Assembly: GCA_002917075.1 (NCBI GenBank)
Contig: NTMA01000029.1
Location: forward strand, 250,810-314,809
DNA length: 64,000 nucleotides
Reading direction: 5' to 3'
From: Hawksworthiomyces lignivorus
Lineage: Eukaryota > Ascomycota > Sordariomycetes > Ophiostomatales > Ophiostomataceae
In this document: positions 9,234 through 20,600 of the stretch, one piece after another
Numbering within the stretch: the stretch's first letter is position 1
How the letters are laid out: every line of letters starts with the position of its first letter
Made by a program: the position numbers and the translations under genes
Notes under the pieces: generated by a model
Seen by the model: the letters and a program-made list of their open reading frames with translations, nothing else
The model's database searches: none
Told to the model about the DNA's origin: nothing

Positions 9234-12200
9234 AAGGACTAAAGGTTCAGCTAGAAACATTACTGGTGTTCTTCAATATAACCAGTCACATCACATGCTA
9301 TTTCTCAGTTGCTCTGTATGCAATCTATCGTAGTGTTATGAGAGGGCGGCAACAAAGAGCGAACATGCAAAATATTAATTCACAATGATTAGATTCAAAT
9401 GGTATAATGGCTGTTATCCCACACGAAAACACTTCTTGAAGAATTTCCTCTTTGGGCACCAAGCACAAGCGCTGCGCAGTCTGGCACAGGCGCTAAGCAC
9501 CTCTGCACAGGCTGCGCTTCGTGCCTGGCCATTATTTCCTACGCTACATGCGCCACACCCACTTCAAGCAGGGGACTTAATACGGACCAAGAGGAAGTTT
9601 GTCTTTTTTGTTCTCCCGGGGGGGAGGGGTTAGATATGCTCGACTAGCAGCTACAGAGGCGTTTCTGTTGCACATTTCTATTAATACGGTGTCTTTCCGT
9701 ACTTTTGTCTAGGATCTCTCCTCTAGTCTTTATATTGTGTTGTCTCCGAATCCATTTAGTCCTACATAAGCTCTTTGACTAAAAGATTCTTATATATTAT
9801 AAGTTCTCTTAAGTTATCTCGTAAGATAGCTATAGGTCCAAGCGAGATCATTTCTTGCGCAATGCTCCTTAAGCGGTCGACAATCGACCTTTACCTTGTT
9901 CGGAGACAGCTGAATGAAAGGAGCTAAAAGTTATATAATCATGACCCTTAGATATGGAACTTGTGAGTCGGTATCCTTTACTTCGTGGTCCTTTAAGAGT
10001 AACAACTAAGAAAACTAAAAAGTTATCTTGGCAGATACCTATAGTTAGATCTTAAAGATATATAAACTATAAAGTATTTGTCGAAGCGATGTGGTGTGGA
10101 ACGAAGGGTGTTCTCGATAAAAAGAATAGGTTAACAACTTTTAATTTTATAAAAAATAAAATACGTCGATTTTACAATACGTAGGAACAGGAAAATTATA
10201 TTAATATTTCCGTTAATATATAAATATGTAATGGGCCAGGGCCAGGGACCAGCACCGGGGGGAGGAGGGCAGTCGGTCCCCCGGGCGACCTACCGGCCCA
10301 CTCGCCTTACCCCTATTTCAGTCGGAGACTCGTGCAAGACACTCACAATAGTCTTTCTTCTTCTGTATCTTTAGTCTTTCGTCCAATCAAGCTATTACCA
10401 TTGCCTCAGGGCTCCTCTGCGCTCATCGCCAGCAGACCCCTTGCACCAAACTCCTTTAAACGACAAAGAGACGACCAGAAAAGGCCCCAACATCTATCCT
10501 AGAATCATCTGCCCTAACCAAAAAACGTCGGGCTACTTTACAATTGACCTAAAAAGTACACTTCAGTTCTGAGGCTAGCCTAGAGGCCCCGGAACCGAGT
10601 CATTGTTGTAGGTAGTGTACGATGATAGTTCCGTGCAAAATGCTTCCTCTTTGCAGATAGATGTTCTCTTGCTCTATGACCCTTATCAAGACATTACAGG
10701 CACATACATATTCAGCTCAGAGAAATGGAGGCACCTCAAAGCATCGAGGCGAGACAGAAGGCTCGTGCTCCATTCCAGATAGTGCGCCGGGTACGAACGC
10801 TCCCTTGCTCAGGTGCATAAATGCATTCTGAGGGTGAATTTTCAAGGCGATTTTGAAGGAATTTTTTTTTTTGACGGGACTTGATATTTCTTGGAGGGAG
10901 ACTCTGAATTACAGAACGGGGTTTGTTCAATTGATAGGATTCCTTTTAGCGCCCTGTAAACTCTTCAGGCATACGCTCTAATTCATGACTACGAGCATTG
11001 TAAGGACGCGAGTCCTAGACTTTCCGTCTAGCGGAAGACCAGCCCGTTTTGTATCGAGTCTATGTGAGTGCCCCTAAATTCCATGGCCCTCCTTCATACG
11101 ACAACGCTGTTTAACCAAGCCACCCAGCCGCAGACTCGTCAGCACGCCCAGGTTCGTCGAGCCGCCGGCACAAGCAGCAGTAGAAGAAAACAACGGTATG
11201 GAAGGTGTGAAGGGTGCTGATGTTATGGCACAAGTAGAGAAAGTGTCTGACAAGACTATTGCTTTAATATTTCCCGTAAGATGCATACTGCTATGGAAGG
11301 CAAACCTACTTGTCTTGTTCGTTGCAAATCACAGACCGCCTCTATGGATCAAGCACCGGCGCGGCCCCTGCTGGAAGTGGTGCTGAGAATGCCTGTAGGA
11401 TGCACAGCCAGCACAAGCATCGGATCCGGAACGCCCGAATGCAAGAATGTGAGCAATTTCTCACGACCGTGCAGGCTTGCCAACTACAAGACCTTGCCAT
11501 CAAAACAGGACGGCGTTCGTCTTTATACACGACTTCAAAAAGCAAGAGCTCTACGCGTGTGGAATATATCGTTCAATGTAGATCTTTTTGCAGGATTCAT
11601 TACTACCGGAATAAAATTCACATCCACATATGCAACACGGAGTACTTATTTCGCCCATGTACGACCAAAGACAAGCCGAGCTATCATCTGTCCACCGTCG
11701 CAGAGTACGAGTACTCGAACTGATAAGGTGCAGAAGATGCAGATACCAATACACAAAGAGCAAGCTCCTAGTGGCGGTGGCGATGCTGCCACACCCGTTT
11801 GACGGATCACTTCCGCTGTCGTGCCACGGCACGATAATCGCCGCGTGGCTGTTCTCTACAGTTCAAAATGATGCGTCTATTCCAGATTAAGTTCAGAAGG
11901 CGGTCGGCCTTCGCCTCAAAGTATTTGTCTGGAACAAGATACTCTATCAAGGGCCTTTCTCCTCAATGTTCAGGGGCAAATATTTGCATTTCATGTTGTG
12001 AATATCAGAGCACGAGTATTTGGACATATACCGACGGCTGTATTCCTCCGAACCGGCCAGGTCAGCTTCTAGGAATAGGGCTACACCCTAGCTCCCTAGG
12101 ATACGGTGTGCTGGGTGCAATATCTTATGCATTGTCTCTCATGGTTTGTGCAAGCATGCTGCATGGCTGAATTTCTTCTTTCACTGAACAGAATGTCACA

Positions 12201-13089
12201 TGAGCGAGCACGCACTGTACTCGTATGCGTATATCACAGCTCCACTCCTGCAGAAGAACTGACGAAGAGGCGGTGTGTGTTGGCCACCTCTCCTTCAAAG
12301 AGCGCGTAGTCACATAAGTTTGTAGCCGAATGATATTTCTACACACCTAGATGGTACCAGCCACATATGCCATACAAATGAGCCCGCTTGTGAATCTGAA
12401 TGACGACTGTATCGGCTTAGTTAGTGCTTAGCATCTGTGTTACGTAGGAGAGCTCAAAGAATATGTTGGTCAAAGCTTAATACCATAGTGCTTCCTAACC
12501 GAGGCCACAACTAGATAGGTCGGCATGGATCGTCACTAGTGTCATCTAGTCAGATCTTCCGCGCCACACAACGGATGGATGGTTACCTCAAGCGGCATGA
12601 ACAGTCAAATCCCCAACGCTCTCGTTTTGGTTCCCGACCGCCTGTGTGCGGAACGGAGAAAATGCACGAGGACCAAACATGGAGGCAGTGCGGTTGCATT
12701 CGTGCATTTCTCTCTGCAATCTAGTTGAGCCAGCTGGACGTGTGCTGCCCGCAGCGATGCTCTGTTTCTTGCACCACCAGCGCCGCCAAAATCCACGGCG
12801 CTGGATTAGATAAGACACGGCGGCGCTGTTTTGTTTTGCCCCAGCCCTTGCCACCCAACTGTCCACTCTTGTGCAGCGGCCAACGCTAACTATTATTGGT
12901 TCAGCTGGTTTGGCTCGGGTGGCGTTCCTCTCGCCATTCTCTCCCAAACCGCTGCGCCTCCCACGCTCTCACCACTTTGCATCAAACTATGGTTATAAAT
13001 ATATGAGCGAATATGGCTAGAAGTATTAGAATAATTATATACTAGTATATGCACTCGCATCCTATGACTATAGCGTTGAATTCCACAGA
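9234..13089. other. Gene-poor stretch with probable decayed repeat DNA
   Basis: I find no intact gene in this 3.9 kb. Around 11082-11500 there are overlapping readable segments in two frames, for example ...RRLVSTPRFVEPPAQ and ...RMQECEQFLTTVQACQ. They have coding-like composition with a possible GTAAGA donor at 11276, but no phase-consistent gene could be built and I do not recognise the product. A short ATG-started stretch at 10725-10820 reads for about 30 codons. The rest has frequent stops. An AT-rich block at 9640-10340 is listed separately. Confidence 0.4.
9640..10340. repeat. AT-rich block resembling a decayed retroelement end
   Basis: This stretch is markedly TA-rich, with many TATA/TTAA steps and essentially no open frames. 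It is followed abruptly by a GC-rich segment (about 10230-10310, with runs of G and C). That pattern is what repeat-induced point mutation leaves in fungal transposons. No terminal repeats or target-site duplication could be identified, so element class and limits are unknown. Confidence 0.25.
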
Positions 13090-14202
13090 ATGAGAGGAAT
13101 ATGGAGACTCCTCGCCCCGCGAGAGAGGCGTGAGGCTGCGTCGAGTCTGTCACAGTTATCGCAGGAGCGTTCTCATATTGGCTCTGCTGTGCCCGAAACC
13201 AAGGAGGACTCTTCCCCGTACGGGATCGAAGTATGGCGCGACTGTCCCGACGCGGTCATCGACGTCTGCTTTGTCCACGGCCTGACGGGCGATCGAGAGA
13301 GCACCTGGGCCTGCGAGCGGTCGGCGCCGTGGCCAAAAACCCTTCTCCCCCAGGTGCTCAGCCGTGCGCGCATCCTCACATATGGCTACGACGCGTACAT
13401 TGTGCGAAAGTCAGCCGCGTCGTCAAATCGGCTGGTCGACCATGCTACAAATCTTTTGCAAGATCTCACGACGAACAGAACTAGCTGCCATGCGTCGTCT
13501 CGTCCTCTCATCTTTGTCGCCCACAGCCTCGGCGGTCTTGTGTGCAAGGAGGCCATTCTCCTCTCGAGAAACAACCCCGAGCCGCACCTCCGGGGCATAT
13601 TCTACCGCACTAAGGGCATTATTTTTATGAGCACCCCCCACAGGGGCGCGTGGATGGCCGACTGGGCGAAGATACCCGCTTCTGCTTTCGGCCTCATGAA
13701 GTCGACCAACAGCTCGCTGCTAAAAATCTTGGGAACAGACAGCGAGATGCTCGAATCTGTGCAGACTCGGTTCCTGTCCATGGTTCGAGAGCAGCGCGAG
13801 AGCGGCCGGCCCTTTGAGGTGACGTGCTTCTTTGAAGAACTGCCTATGCCTGCAATTGGGAAGATCGTGTCAAAATACTCGGCCACGTTCGACAGCTACA
13901 ACCTCATCACCATCCATGCAAACCACAGGAGCATGGTGAGGTTTCCTTCAGCGGAAGACAACGGATTCAAGAGGCTGGTTGGCGAGCTGAAAAGGTGGGA
14001 ATCCGAAATCGAAGACCCTGGCACAATTCAGTTGACAGGAACAAAGGACGGAGGATGTTACAGCAGGCCTGCTGGTGTGTCAGTGAACAATTATGGCTCT
14101 GGTCACCAATTTACCGCTTTGGGAGGGCTTCAAAACAATAATGTGAGTTCTGGTTGCCAGCTAGTCGGAGTAAATTTTAGTCTAAACGGATACTCTTGCT
14201 AG
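13090..14202 (+). CDS. SesB-like alpha/beta hydrolase with C-terminal sigma-type amyloid motif
   Basis: Intronless gene of 370 residues. The body (about 45-305) is a serine hydrolase of the DUF676/SERAC1-like type that fungi use in NLR-linked cell-death proteins. It has the oxyanion segment FVHGLTGDRESTW, nucleophile elbow VAHSLGGLV (Ser146), STPHRGAWMADW, and a candidate catalytic His in the ANHRSMVRF segment. After residue 310 the protein becomes a Gly/Asn/Gln-rich tail. Residues about 336-358 contain GHQ, GLQ and GCQ triplets spaced roughly ten residues apart, within GSGHQF...GGLQNNN...GCQL. The same pattern sits at the C-terminus of the SesA-like protein and at the N-terminus of the receptor at 17630. 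By analogy with the het-e/ses locus of Nectria, the tail would be templated into amyloid by the receptor and activate the hydrolase domain. It is probably a lipid-active cell-death effector, but its activity is untested. Confidence 0.85.
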   Translation: MRGIWRLLAPRERREAASSLSQLSQERSHIGSAVPETKEDSSPYGIEVWRDCPDAVIDVCFVHGLTGDRESTWACERSAPWPKTLLPQVLSRARILTYGYDAYIVRKSAASSNRLVDHATNLLQDLTTNRTSCHASSRPLIFVAHSLGGLVCKEAILLSRNNPEPHLRGIFYRTKGIIFMSTPHRGAWMADWAKIPASAFGLMKSTNSSLLKILGTDSEMLESVQTRFLSMVREQRESGRPFEVTCFFEELPMPAIGKIVSKYSATFDSYNLITIHANHRSMVRFPSAEDNGFKRLVGELKRWESEIEDPGTIQLTGTKDGGCYSRPAGVSVNNYGSGHQFTALGGLQNNNVSSGCQLVGVNFSLNGYSC

Positions 14203-14940
14203 AGACTGTATCCTGTTGTTTAACCGGTGGATGTTGGTCCTTTGGCCTTGAAATAAGCGCGTAGTAAATTAAAATATGATTGTGGAACTCTTGTATATAT
14301 CATTAACCAAGCATTCCCCCTCCCCCCCCCCCCCTAATCTAACAACGTTGAAAACCTACTATTGCTACTATCATGCAGACTGATTTACTATGTATAACAG
14401 TCTCCTACGAACTCGGGTGTTTTTTTCTCCAGAAGGTTCCACCTAGCATAGACATAAATAGTCAGAATTGACTAGTAAATTAACTCTAGTAACGTTGGAA
14501 AGTGGGCTTCTGCACCTATAATGGGAATACTGAATAAGAGCCATTCTAAACAGGAATGAAGGCGCTACATAGCATGCGAGTGTCTGTGTGACTGATGGGT
14601 CTTTGAGTTGAAGGACAGACAAACTGCCAGGATTCTGTATAATCTTCGAAAGAATTTATGCGTTGATGGTATCCCCATCTAGACTATTGGCCTCTGAAGT
14701 CAAACTGGATAAGTGTGGTCACGAGCATGCCATCTTAAGTCCCTCGTCTCTGTAGATATCACATATCTAAGCTATGTCTTGCTCCGTAACCTTGGTTTGA
14801 TACACGACTTGGAGCTGGCAGGCAATATCTACCTATTCTAGGTGGAACCCTCTGGGGCAGAAACCACCGCCTGATTAGGTGAGGAGATTATTATACATAA
14901 TAAGACAGTCTGAGTAGTAGTAGCAGTAGTAGTCGTGGTT
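14203..14940. other. Intergenic, no gene seen
   Basis: This is the 3' flank of the SesB-like gene. It contains a C-rich homopolymer run (about 14315-14333) and a GTAGTA/AGTAGT trinucleotide patch (14910-14935) next to the retroelement fragment. No coding signal is seen. Confidence 0.4.
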
Positions 14941-15290
14941 AAACAAAAGAGATTACAAATTAGTTGTGAGTAGGGCTACGCCTGTGGCGTACCCCCCTCT
15001 AGTTGGCCTGCCAAGTTATAGGCTGGTATGCACCCACTCCATTTAAGCCACCAGAGTACAGGACGAGCTGCCGGCCCTCCCGTGTTCAGGCGGTGGTTCA
15101 AGTCAGCCGGAGTCAGGGGCCATACCGGAGGTTTTCCTGCCGTATCGGGGCAGTGCAGTATTACGTGCTCCGGAGTCTCCTCCGCCACGCCGCAGGCGCA
15201 CAGGGGAGAGTCCCGGTTTTTGTGTATGCGGTGGAGGTGCGCCGCCAGGCCGATGTGGCCCGTACGCACCATCTCTTTCGACTAAGTGAA
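14941..15290 (-). mobile_element. 3'-end fragment of a non-LTR (Tad/LINE-type) retrotransposon
   Basis: On the minus strand about 98 codons (15272-14976) encode the typical C-terminal tail of a fungal LINE polymerase. It has RTGHIGLAAHLHRI, then a CCHC-like zinc motif (CACG...EHVILHC) and a short tail ending at a stop. Everything upstream of this tail (endonuclease, reverse transcriptase, RNase H) is missing, which is the usual 5' truncation of LINE insertions. It sits between the SesB-like and SesA-like genes. The trinucleotide patch at 14910-14935 may be the element's 3' tail. I could not identify target-site duplications. The reading frame is still open, so the insertion may be fairly recent. 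Confidence 0.72.
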
Positions 15291-15461
15291 GTATAGTTTA
15301 ATAAGCATTTTGCATCTTGAGTACACTGGAATGCAGCACTACAACAAATGTCCTGTGTTTTCTAGAGACTTGAATTTTCGGCTCCTCACTATCTCTGCAC
15401 TACCGTACGGTCGATTTTATTTATTTTATTTAACCCCCCCAACCCCCCCCTTAGATGAGCT

Positions 15462-16094
15462 TCACTTGGAACTTGTGCTTGACCCAAAATGGAGAGTCTG
15501 GATAGAAGCCCCATTGAAAGTCCCAACGGTTTGGGTGCCAGTGCCTGTATTGATGTTCTGCAACCCACTCTCTGCATTAATGAATTGGTCACCCGAACCA
15601 AAATGGAGAAATTTGTTGCTCAGCCCCTTATTCGGCACGGAATCCATCGCCGACAGCGTCTTGATTGCGTCTTGCAATTCTTTGAGTTGAACTCCCATCG
15701 CTCCCTCGAGCGCACCATACTTTATTAATTCACATACGTCTGCCATGAGCCCTACAACCAAGTTTTCCACCTTGTTCTGCCCTCGCTGCACGGCCGCTCT
15801 GTAGTTCTCGAGCCTTGATTCTGCTCTGCTAACATCATCGAATATGATCGGGATCGGCTTCGCTTTCATATTGATGCTCGCACTCAAATTCTCGACTCGT
15901 GAATCGCCACGGTGAATGTGCTTGCTTAGCCGCTTTTGAGTGGATTGGACAGTTCTGCTGATATTTGCCAGTTGCCGACCGGATTCGTGTACAGCAGGAG
16001 GGAGACTCCTGTCGTCCTTGAATTCATTGTAAGATTTTGCGGCAGAGTTGAGACAATCAATAGTCTCTGTAAAGTTGGCGGCTGCCATTTCCAT
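15462..16094 (-). CDS. SesA-domain protein with C-terminal sigma-type amyloid motif
   Basis: Intronless gene of 210 residues from the ATG at 16094. A second in-frame ATG two codons later is equally possible. Residues 1-150 form a mostly helical domain matching the fungal SesA/NACHT_N family pattern, including LPPAVHESGRQL and RAAVQRGQNKVENLVVGLM. In other fungi this domain is a cell-death effector or N-terminal NLR domain. The tail from about 160 is Gly/Asn/Gln/Thr-rich and carries GDQ, GLQ and GTQ triplets, matching the neighbouring hydrolase and receptor. The five-residue string LHFGS occurs on both sides of the motif (about 163-167 and 201-205). The gene is divergent from the receptor at 17630 and convergent with the SesB-like gene. 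It is a candidate effector recruited by motif templating, probably membrane-active. This is inferred from family, not from this protein. Confidence 0.85.
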   Translation of the reverse strand: MEMAAANFTETIDCLNSAAKSYNEFKDDRSLPPAVHESGRQLANISRTVQSTQKRLSKHIHRGDSRVENLSASINMKAKPIPIIFDDVSRAESRLENYRAAVQRGQNKVENLVVGLMADVCELIKYGALEGAMGVQLKELQDAIKTLSAMDSVPNKGLSNKFLHFGSGDQFINAESGLQNINTGTGTQTVGTFNGASIQTLHFGSSTSSK

Positions 16095-17629
16095 ACGGCG
16101 CAAAAAAGGAAAATGTGTGATATTAGGATGTACCAGTGCTGACAGCGTCGAGTCTTTTGTTAGCCGACAATGTCTTGTTTATCAAATATTGCGTCCAGAG
16201 TTTTTCGGCGGAGATTATAAGACGACTCACCCAACGTATCACAGCTGTTGACTTTGAGAAACGAAGAAGCCACCAAGAACATGAAGTTCACCTCCTTCTA
16301 TTGCAATAATCATATCACACTGGGATCTTCATATTACCAAATGCGTAAGTAATTGGGATAGCCGCTTCCCGCGCGTTGGGCATTTATTTTTCTACTTCGC
16401 ATAGCAGAGCCTCATCATGCAGCGGCACGAAGGATCCTCTTGACTCCTAACGCAGTCCTTCTGCCCAATGCCTCCCTTCTTCTCTCCTCTTGCTACCTGA
16501 AAGTGCAGTTTGGCGGCGGGCGGGCAGTCGTGGTCGCATTGAATTGGCCAATTGCAAACAATGTGTACCAGAAGCAACTTTAGCTGCCCCTACTAGCCAG
16601 ATGTCGGGTACGACTAGTGGTGACTTTCACAAGGAACACAAAACGACTTGAGATACGAAGAGATGCCCCATATACTGCATATCCTGCTGCGCTAGAAGGC
16701 CTGCACAACAAAGGAAGAATCAAGTACCACATAACACGTCGCGAAGCATTGGCTTTGAAGAGCATCTCCCGATCCCACGCAATGCGGGCATGAACCCTAG
16801 TTGGGATGGCTAATAATATCTGTCATCGAGGAGACGCTATCAGTTGTTGTGGTTGTCTTAGTTGGTATGTCGTTCGCGAGTTAGACTATCCTGCTTGTCT
16901 TCTTCTCCGGTTCTCCTCTAAACAAGACCGCAATAGAGAATAAGTCACCCTACTGCAGAAAAAAAGCTGTGCCTAACACCAGCAGCCATGATGGATGCTC
17001 TCATTGTCATGCTGCATTCTTTCCGGCTTGCATTGTGGCGGTATGGTCGAACGCTTCTAAAATAAATCCCTCTTCTCTTTAAATATTGGTAGTACTTGAT
17101 TTCCTTTTCACGCTTGCCCGAATCGGCTGTTCTTTAAAACACAAGTCTGTGTTGCGACAAATCACAACTCATATTTTCAAGCCTTCTTTGCGCCCAACCG
17201 TATCTTCTCCTTCTCCGTGCCCAACCAGTCCTCGATACCGCTGAGCTCCCTTATCATGAACACCATTTACACTGTGCTCTTTGAGACAAGAAATCGATCA
17301 AGGAGGTCTTCGTTGCCAATGACGCTCTAGATGATTCTATTTAATTTCTCAATCGTACTCTCCCTTTTTATGCGTTCCACCGCGACGCTCCCTTTAGACA
17401 CCACGAAGGATGGCCTGATGCAATAAGAGCTGTGCTCTTCATTTAGAACGTACCGTCGTCTATGGTGATATTTTATTGGCCTCCCAACTCCGTAGGCTAC
17501 TCAGTGTCCTAAGGCATCAACACATGTCCAGAAAACCCATATTAGTTCACATTCCAGCCTTCTTTTGTTAGAGAGCTTCTTAGACCAACGTGGCAATCTT
17601 GCAGTCGGCGAACCGACATTGATATCGCC
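16095..17629. promoter_or_regulatory. Shared upstream region of SesA-like gene and NLR gene
   Basis: A 1.5 kb interval separates the divergent effector and receptor genes. No coding sequence is convincing here. It is pyrimidine-rich toward the receptor (about 17080-17250). It presumably contains both promoters, but I can point to no specific operator. Confidence 0.4.
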
Positions 17630-20600
17630 ATGAGGGATGCCAACACATACGGCGTCAGCAACGGAACTGGGGATCAACAAATCGCTACCGAAGGCGGCCT
17701 TCAGTGCATCAACTCAGAATCTGGCAATCAAGTAAATATCATTCATGCTAGTAAGGCTATAAGCATTTTATCAATGGGGTGAAACCTTTCTAACTACATT
17801 GTCCAGACCAAAATGACGATGCGAAGCTCTCAAAAGAGATTATATCTTCGCTGTCCTTTGACGAAATGGACACTCGGTTCTATGAAATAGAGCCCGAAGC
17901 TAGGGGGACTTGCAGGTGGCTCTTCGAACACGAAGGATACCGCGACTGGGAAGCTGGCAATGGACGCCTGCTGTGGATCATAGGGAAACCCGGCTCCGGA
18001 AAGTCGACGCTACTGCGGCATACTCTCCGCGACATCGAGAAGCGCGCTAACTGGAAGCCGCTCATTCTTGCGTTCTTCTTTCACGGCCGGGGTAGCGAGC
18101 TCCAAAAATCGCGGCTTGGCTTGTTCCGTTCGCTCCTCTGCCAAGCGTACGAAAAAAGGCAAATGGCTCCCAGTGCCAAAGAGAAGCTCGAAGAAGACAT
18201 TCTGAGGAAGCGCAGGAGAAAACAGAACAGCGACCTACTATGGTCTCTAAACGAGCTGCAGTATATTTTCAACGAATGGCTCAGAATCGCCCTAGAGACT
18301 ACCCCGATCTGCATATTTATCGATGCGCTAGACGAGAGCGGCGATGAGAACACCAAAGTTCTGGCCGAGCAGTTTCTTGACCTCATCCAGATGTGCCGCT
18401 CGAAAGAACTACATAATAATCTTCACATCTGCCTTAGTTGTCGACACGGTCCTCGGTTGACCAAGCACGGCTCGTGTGTGATAGATGTTGGACAAAAGAA
18501 CACAGGCGACATATCAACCTACATACGAGACAAGTTTTTCAATTATGGATACGACAAAGAAGTCCGAGTCGAGAACCTGATCAGGAATCGCGCCAATGGC
18601 CTATTCCTATGGGTCCGCTTGGTTGTCGACAGCGTTCTGAAACGTCTCAAAGAGGCAGTGCCTGCGGGTGACATCGAAGCCGAGGTCAATAACATCCCTC
18701 TGGATCTGTATGAGCTATACAGGTGCCTACTTCAAAAAGCAGAGACACAATCTTACCTACTTTTCCGATGGATATACTTTGCCGCGAGGCCTCTTTCCAT
18801 AGCTGAGCTGAAATGGATAATATACAAGGACGTCGATCAACGCACAAATCCGGCTCAGTCGTCGGAACGAGAGCGGAGCAATGCCGAGAATGAGATGGCC
18901 GACGAGGAGACAGGAAACAGGCTCGTACAACTGAGCTGCAGCCTCGCTGAAATTATTTCGCTGCGAGGAAAGAATCCAGTTGTTCAGTTCATCCACCAGT
19001 CCGTCAAAGAATTTTTCGTCCAGGGTCCCCTAGAGAGGCTATCTGGCAACGCGGACGGCAGTCCGTCCTCATGCGCACACTACGAGCTATTCGAGACCTG
19101 CATTAACTACCTTAAAATGGAGAAAGTGGAGCAAATAAATCCTTGTTGCAAGAAGCATGCTTTGGAAAAGCTTCCTTTTCTGCACTACGCTACGACTTCA
19201 TGGATATCGCACGCAAGACGAATCCAGCAGCTTCACGACTCTCCGAGTGGCCATCTAGATTACTTCGCTAAGCAGCGAGACAAGTTTGATTCATGGGTAA
19301 AAATTTACAGAAAGATCGATCAGTATTCCGAATATTGCCCAGCAAGTGGAACCACCATAATACACATAGCAGCGCAGCATAAATTCGAAAGGCTGTTAAA
19401 GAAGAACGATCTGGTCCTCCCTTATATAAATGCATCTGATGACGATGGTCGGACGCCCCTCTCATATGCAGCCGAGAATGGACACAAGAGCGTCGTCGAT
19501 TTGCTTTTCGAAACTGGTAAACTCGAAGTTGACGTGAGAGACAACAATGGCTGGACGCCGCTCTCGTGGGCTGCCAGAAACGGGTACAGAGATATTGTGG
19601 AAACACTGCTCGACAACAACGCCGACATACACACACAAGACAACAACGATTTTGTCGAACTTTTTCTTGCCATGGAAAAGAATAAAGAGACGATCAAGCG
19701 GTATCGCGATTTCATACAGGGCATAAAATCCATTGAAACAGTGTTCGCGTCTCTCTCCAGTCCGACCAAAGACAATGTTGCCATCAAAAAGTCTGAATGT
19801 GGTTGGACGCCGCTCGCATGGGCAGCCACGAAAGGAGAGATGGCTGTAGTCAAGCTACTCATCCAGAGAAAGGCCAATGTAAATGCAAAAGACGCCAAAC
19901 ACGGCCTAACACCTCTTTTCCTTTCTATTATGATGAAGCACGAGTCTGTGACTGCACTACTTCTTGAGAACAGCGCGAATGTCTGTATAAAAGATACATT
20001 CACTGGCTGGACGCCACTTTCGCTCACCGCTCATACGGGGCAGAAGGATATAGCAGAGAAGCTTCTCCAAAAAAAGGCCGACATCTGTTCGAAGGACAAA
20101 CGCGGAAGAACACCTCTGTCTCTGGCTGCCGAAAACGGGCATATGGATGTGGTTAAACTACTTTTAAAGAAGCTGGTAAAGGACAATGCCGACATCAACA
20201 CAAAAGACCAAAGCGGCCGAACGCCGCTTTCTCTGGCTGCCAAAAATGGGCATAGTGCTGTAGCTGAGCTCCTTCTGGAGAGCGGTGTTGATGTTGATGG
20301 GGAAGACAAAGGCGGCCAAACACCGCTTTCCCTAGCTGCTGAGAACGGGCACGGAGACGCGGTTAGGCTGCTTCTCGAGAACAAAGCTAATGTTCATACA
20401 AAAACAAGCAGCGGCCGAACGCCACTTTCTCTGGCTGCCAAGAATGGGCACAAAGCTGCGGTTTGCCTGCTTTTAGACGGTAATGCCAATATTGACACAA
20501 AAGACAAAAACGGCCAAACACCTCTTTCACTGGCTGCTGAGAACGGGCGCTATGTTACAGCTGAATTCCTCTTAACTCGTGGTGCTAATATCGATACGGG

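Noticed and set aside
9337..10350. Possible solo LTR (TG...CA ends) around the AT-rich block
   Set aside because: TG and CA ends can be chosen, but no target-site duplication or second LTR matches. Only a vague repeat remnant is reported.
10973..11045. Short hairpin-rich stretch resembling an RNA gene
   Set aside because: Small inverted repeats such as CTAGAC/GTCTAG are present, but there is no T arm or anticodon arm in tRNA order and no other RNA family fits.
11281..11802. 173-codon plus-strand frame in the gene-poor stretch
   Set aside because: It overlaps another equally long frame, no consistent splice model was found and the protein is not recognised. It is described under the 9234-13089 stretch instead.
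12588..12947. 119-codon minus-strand frame upstream of the SesB-like gene
   Set aside because: No domain, no supporting splice or promoter features, and overlapping frames of similar size are found on both strands.
19422..20384. Long minus-strand frames opposite the ankyrin repeats
   Set aside because: They are Ser-rich repetitive shadows of the ankyrin-coding strand with the same 99-base period, and have no independent signals.
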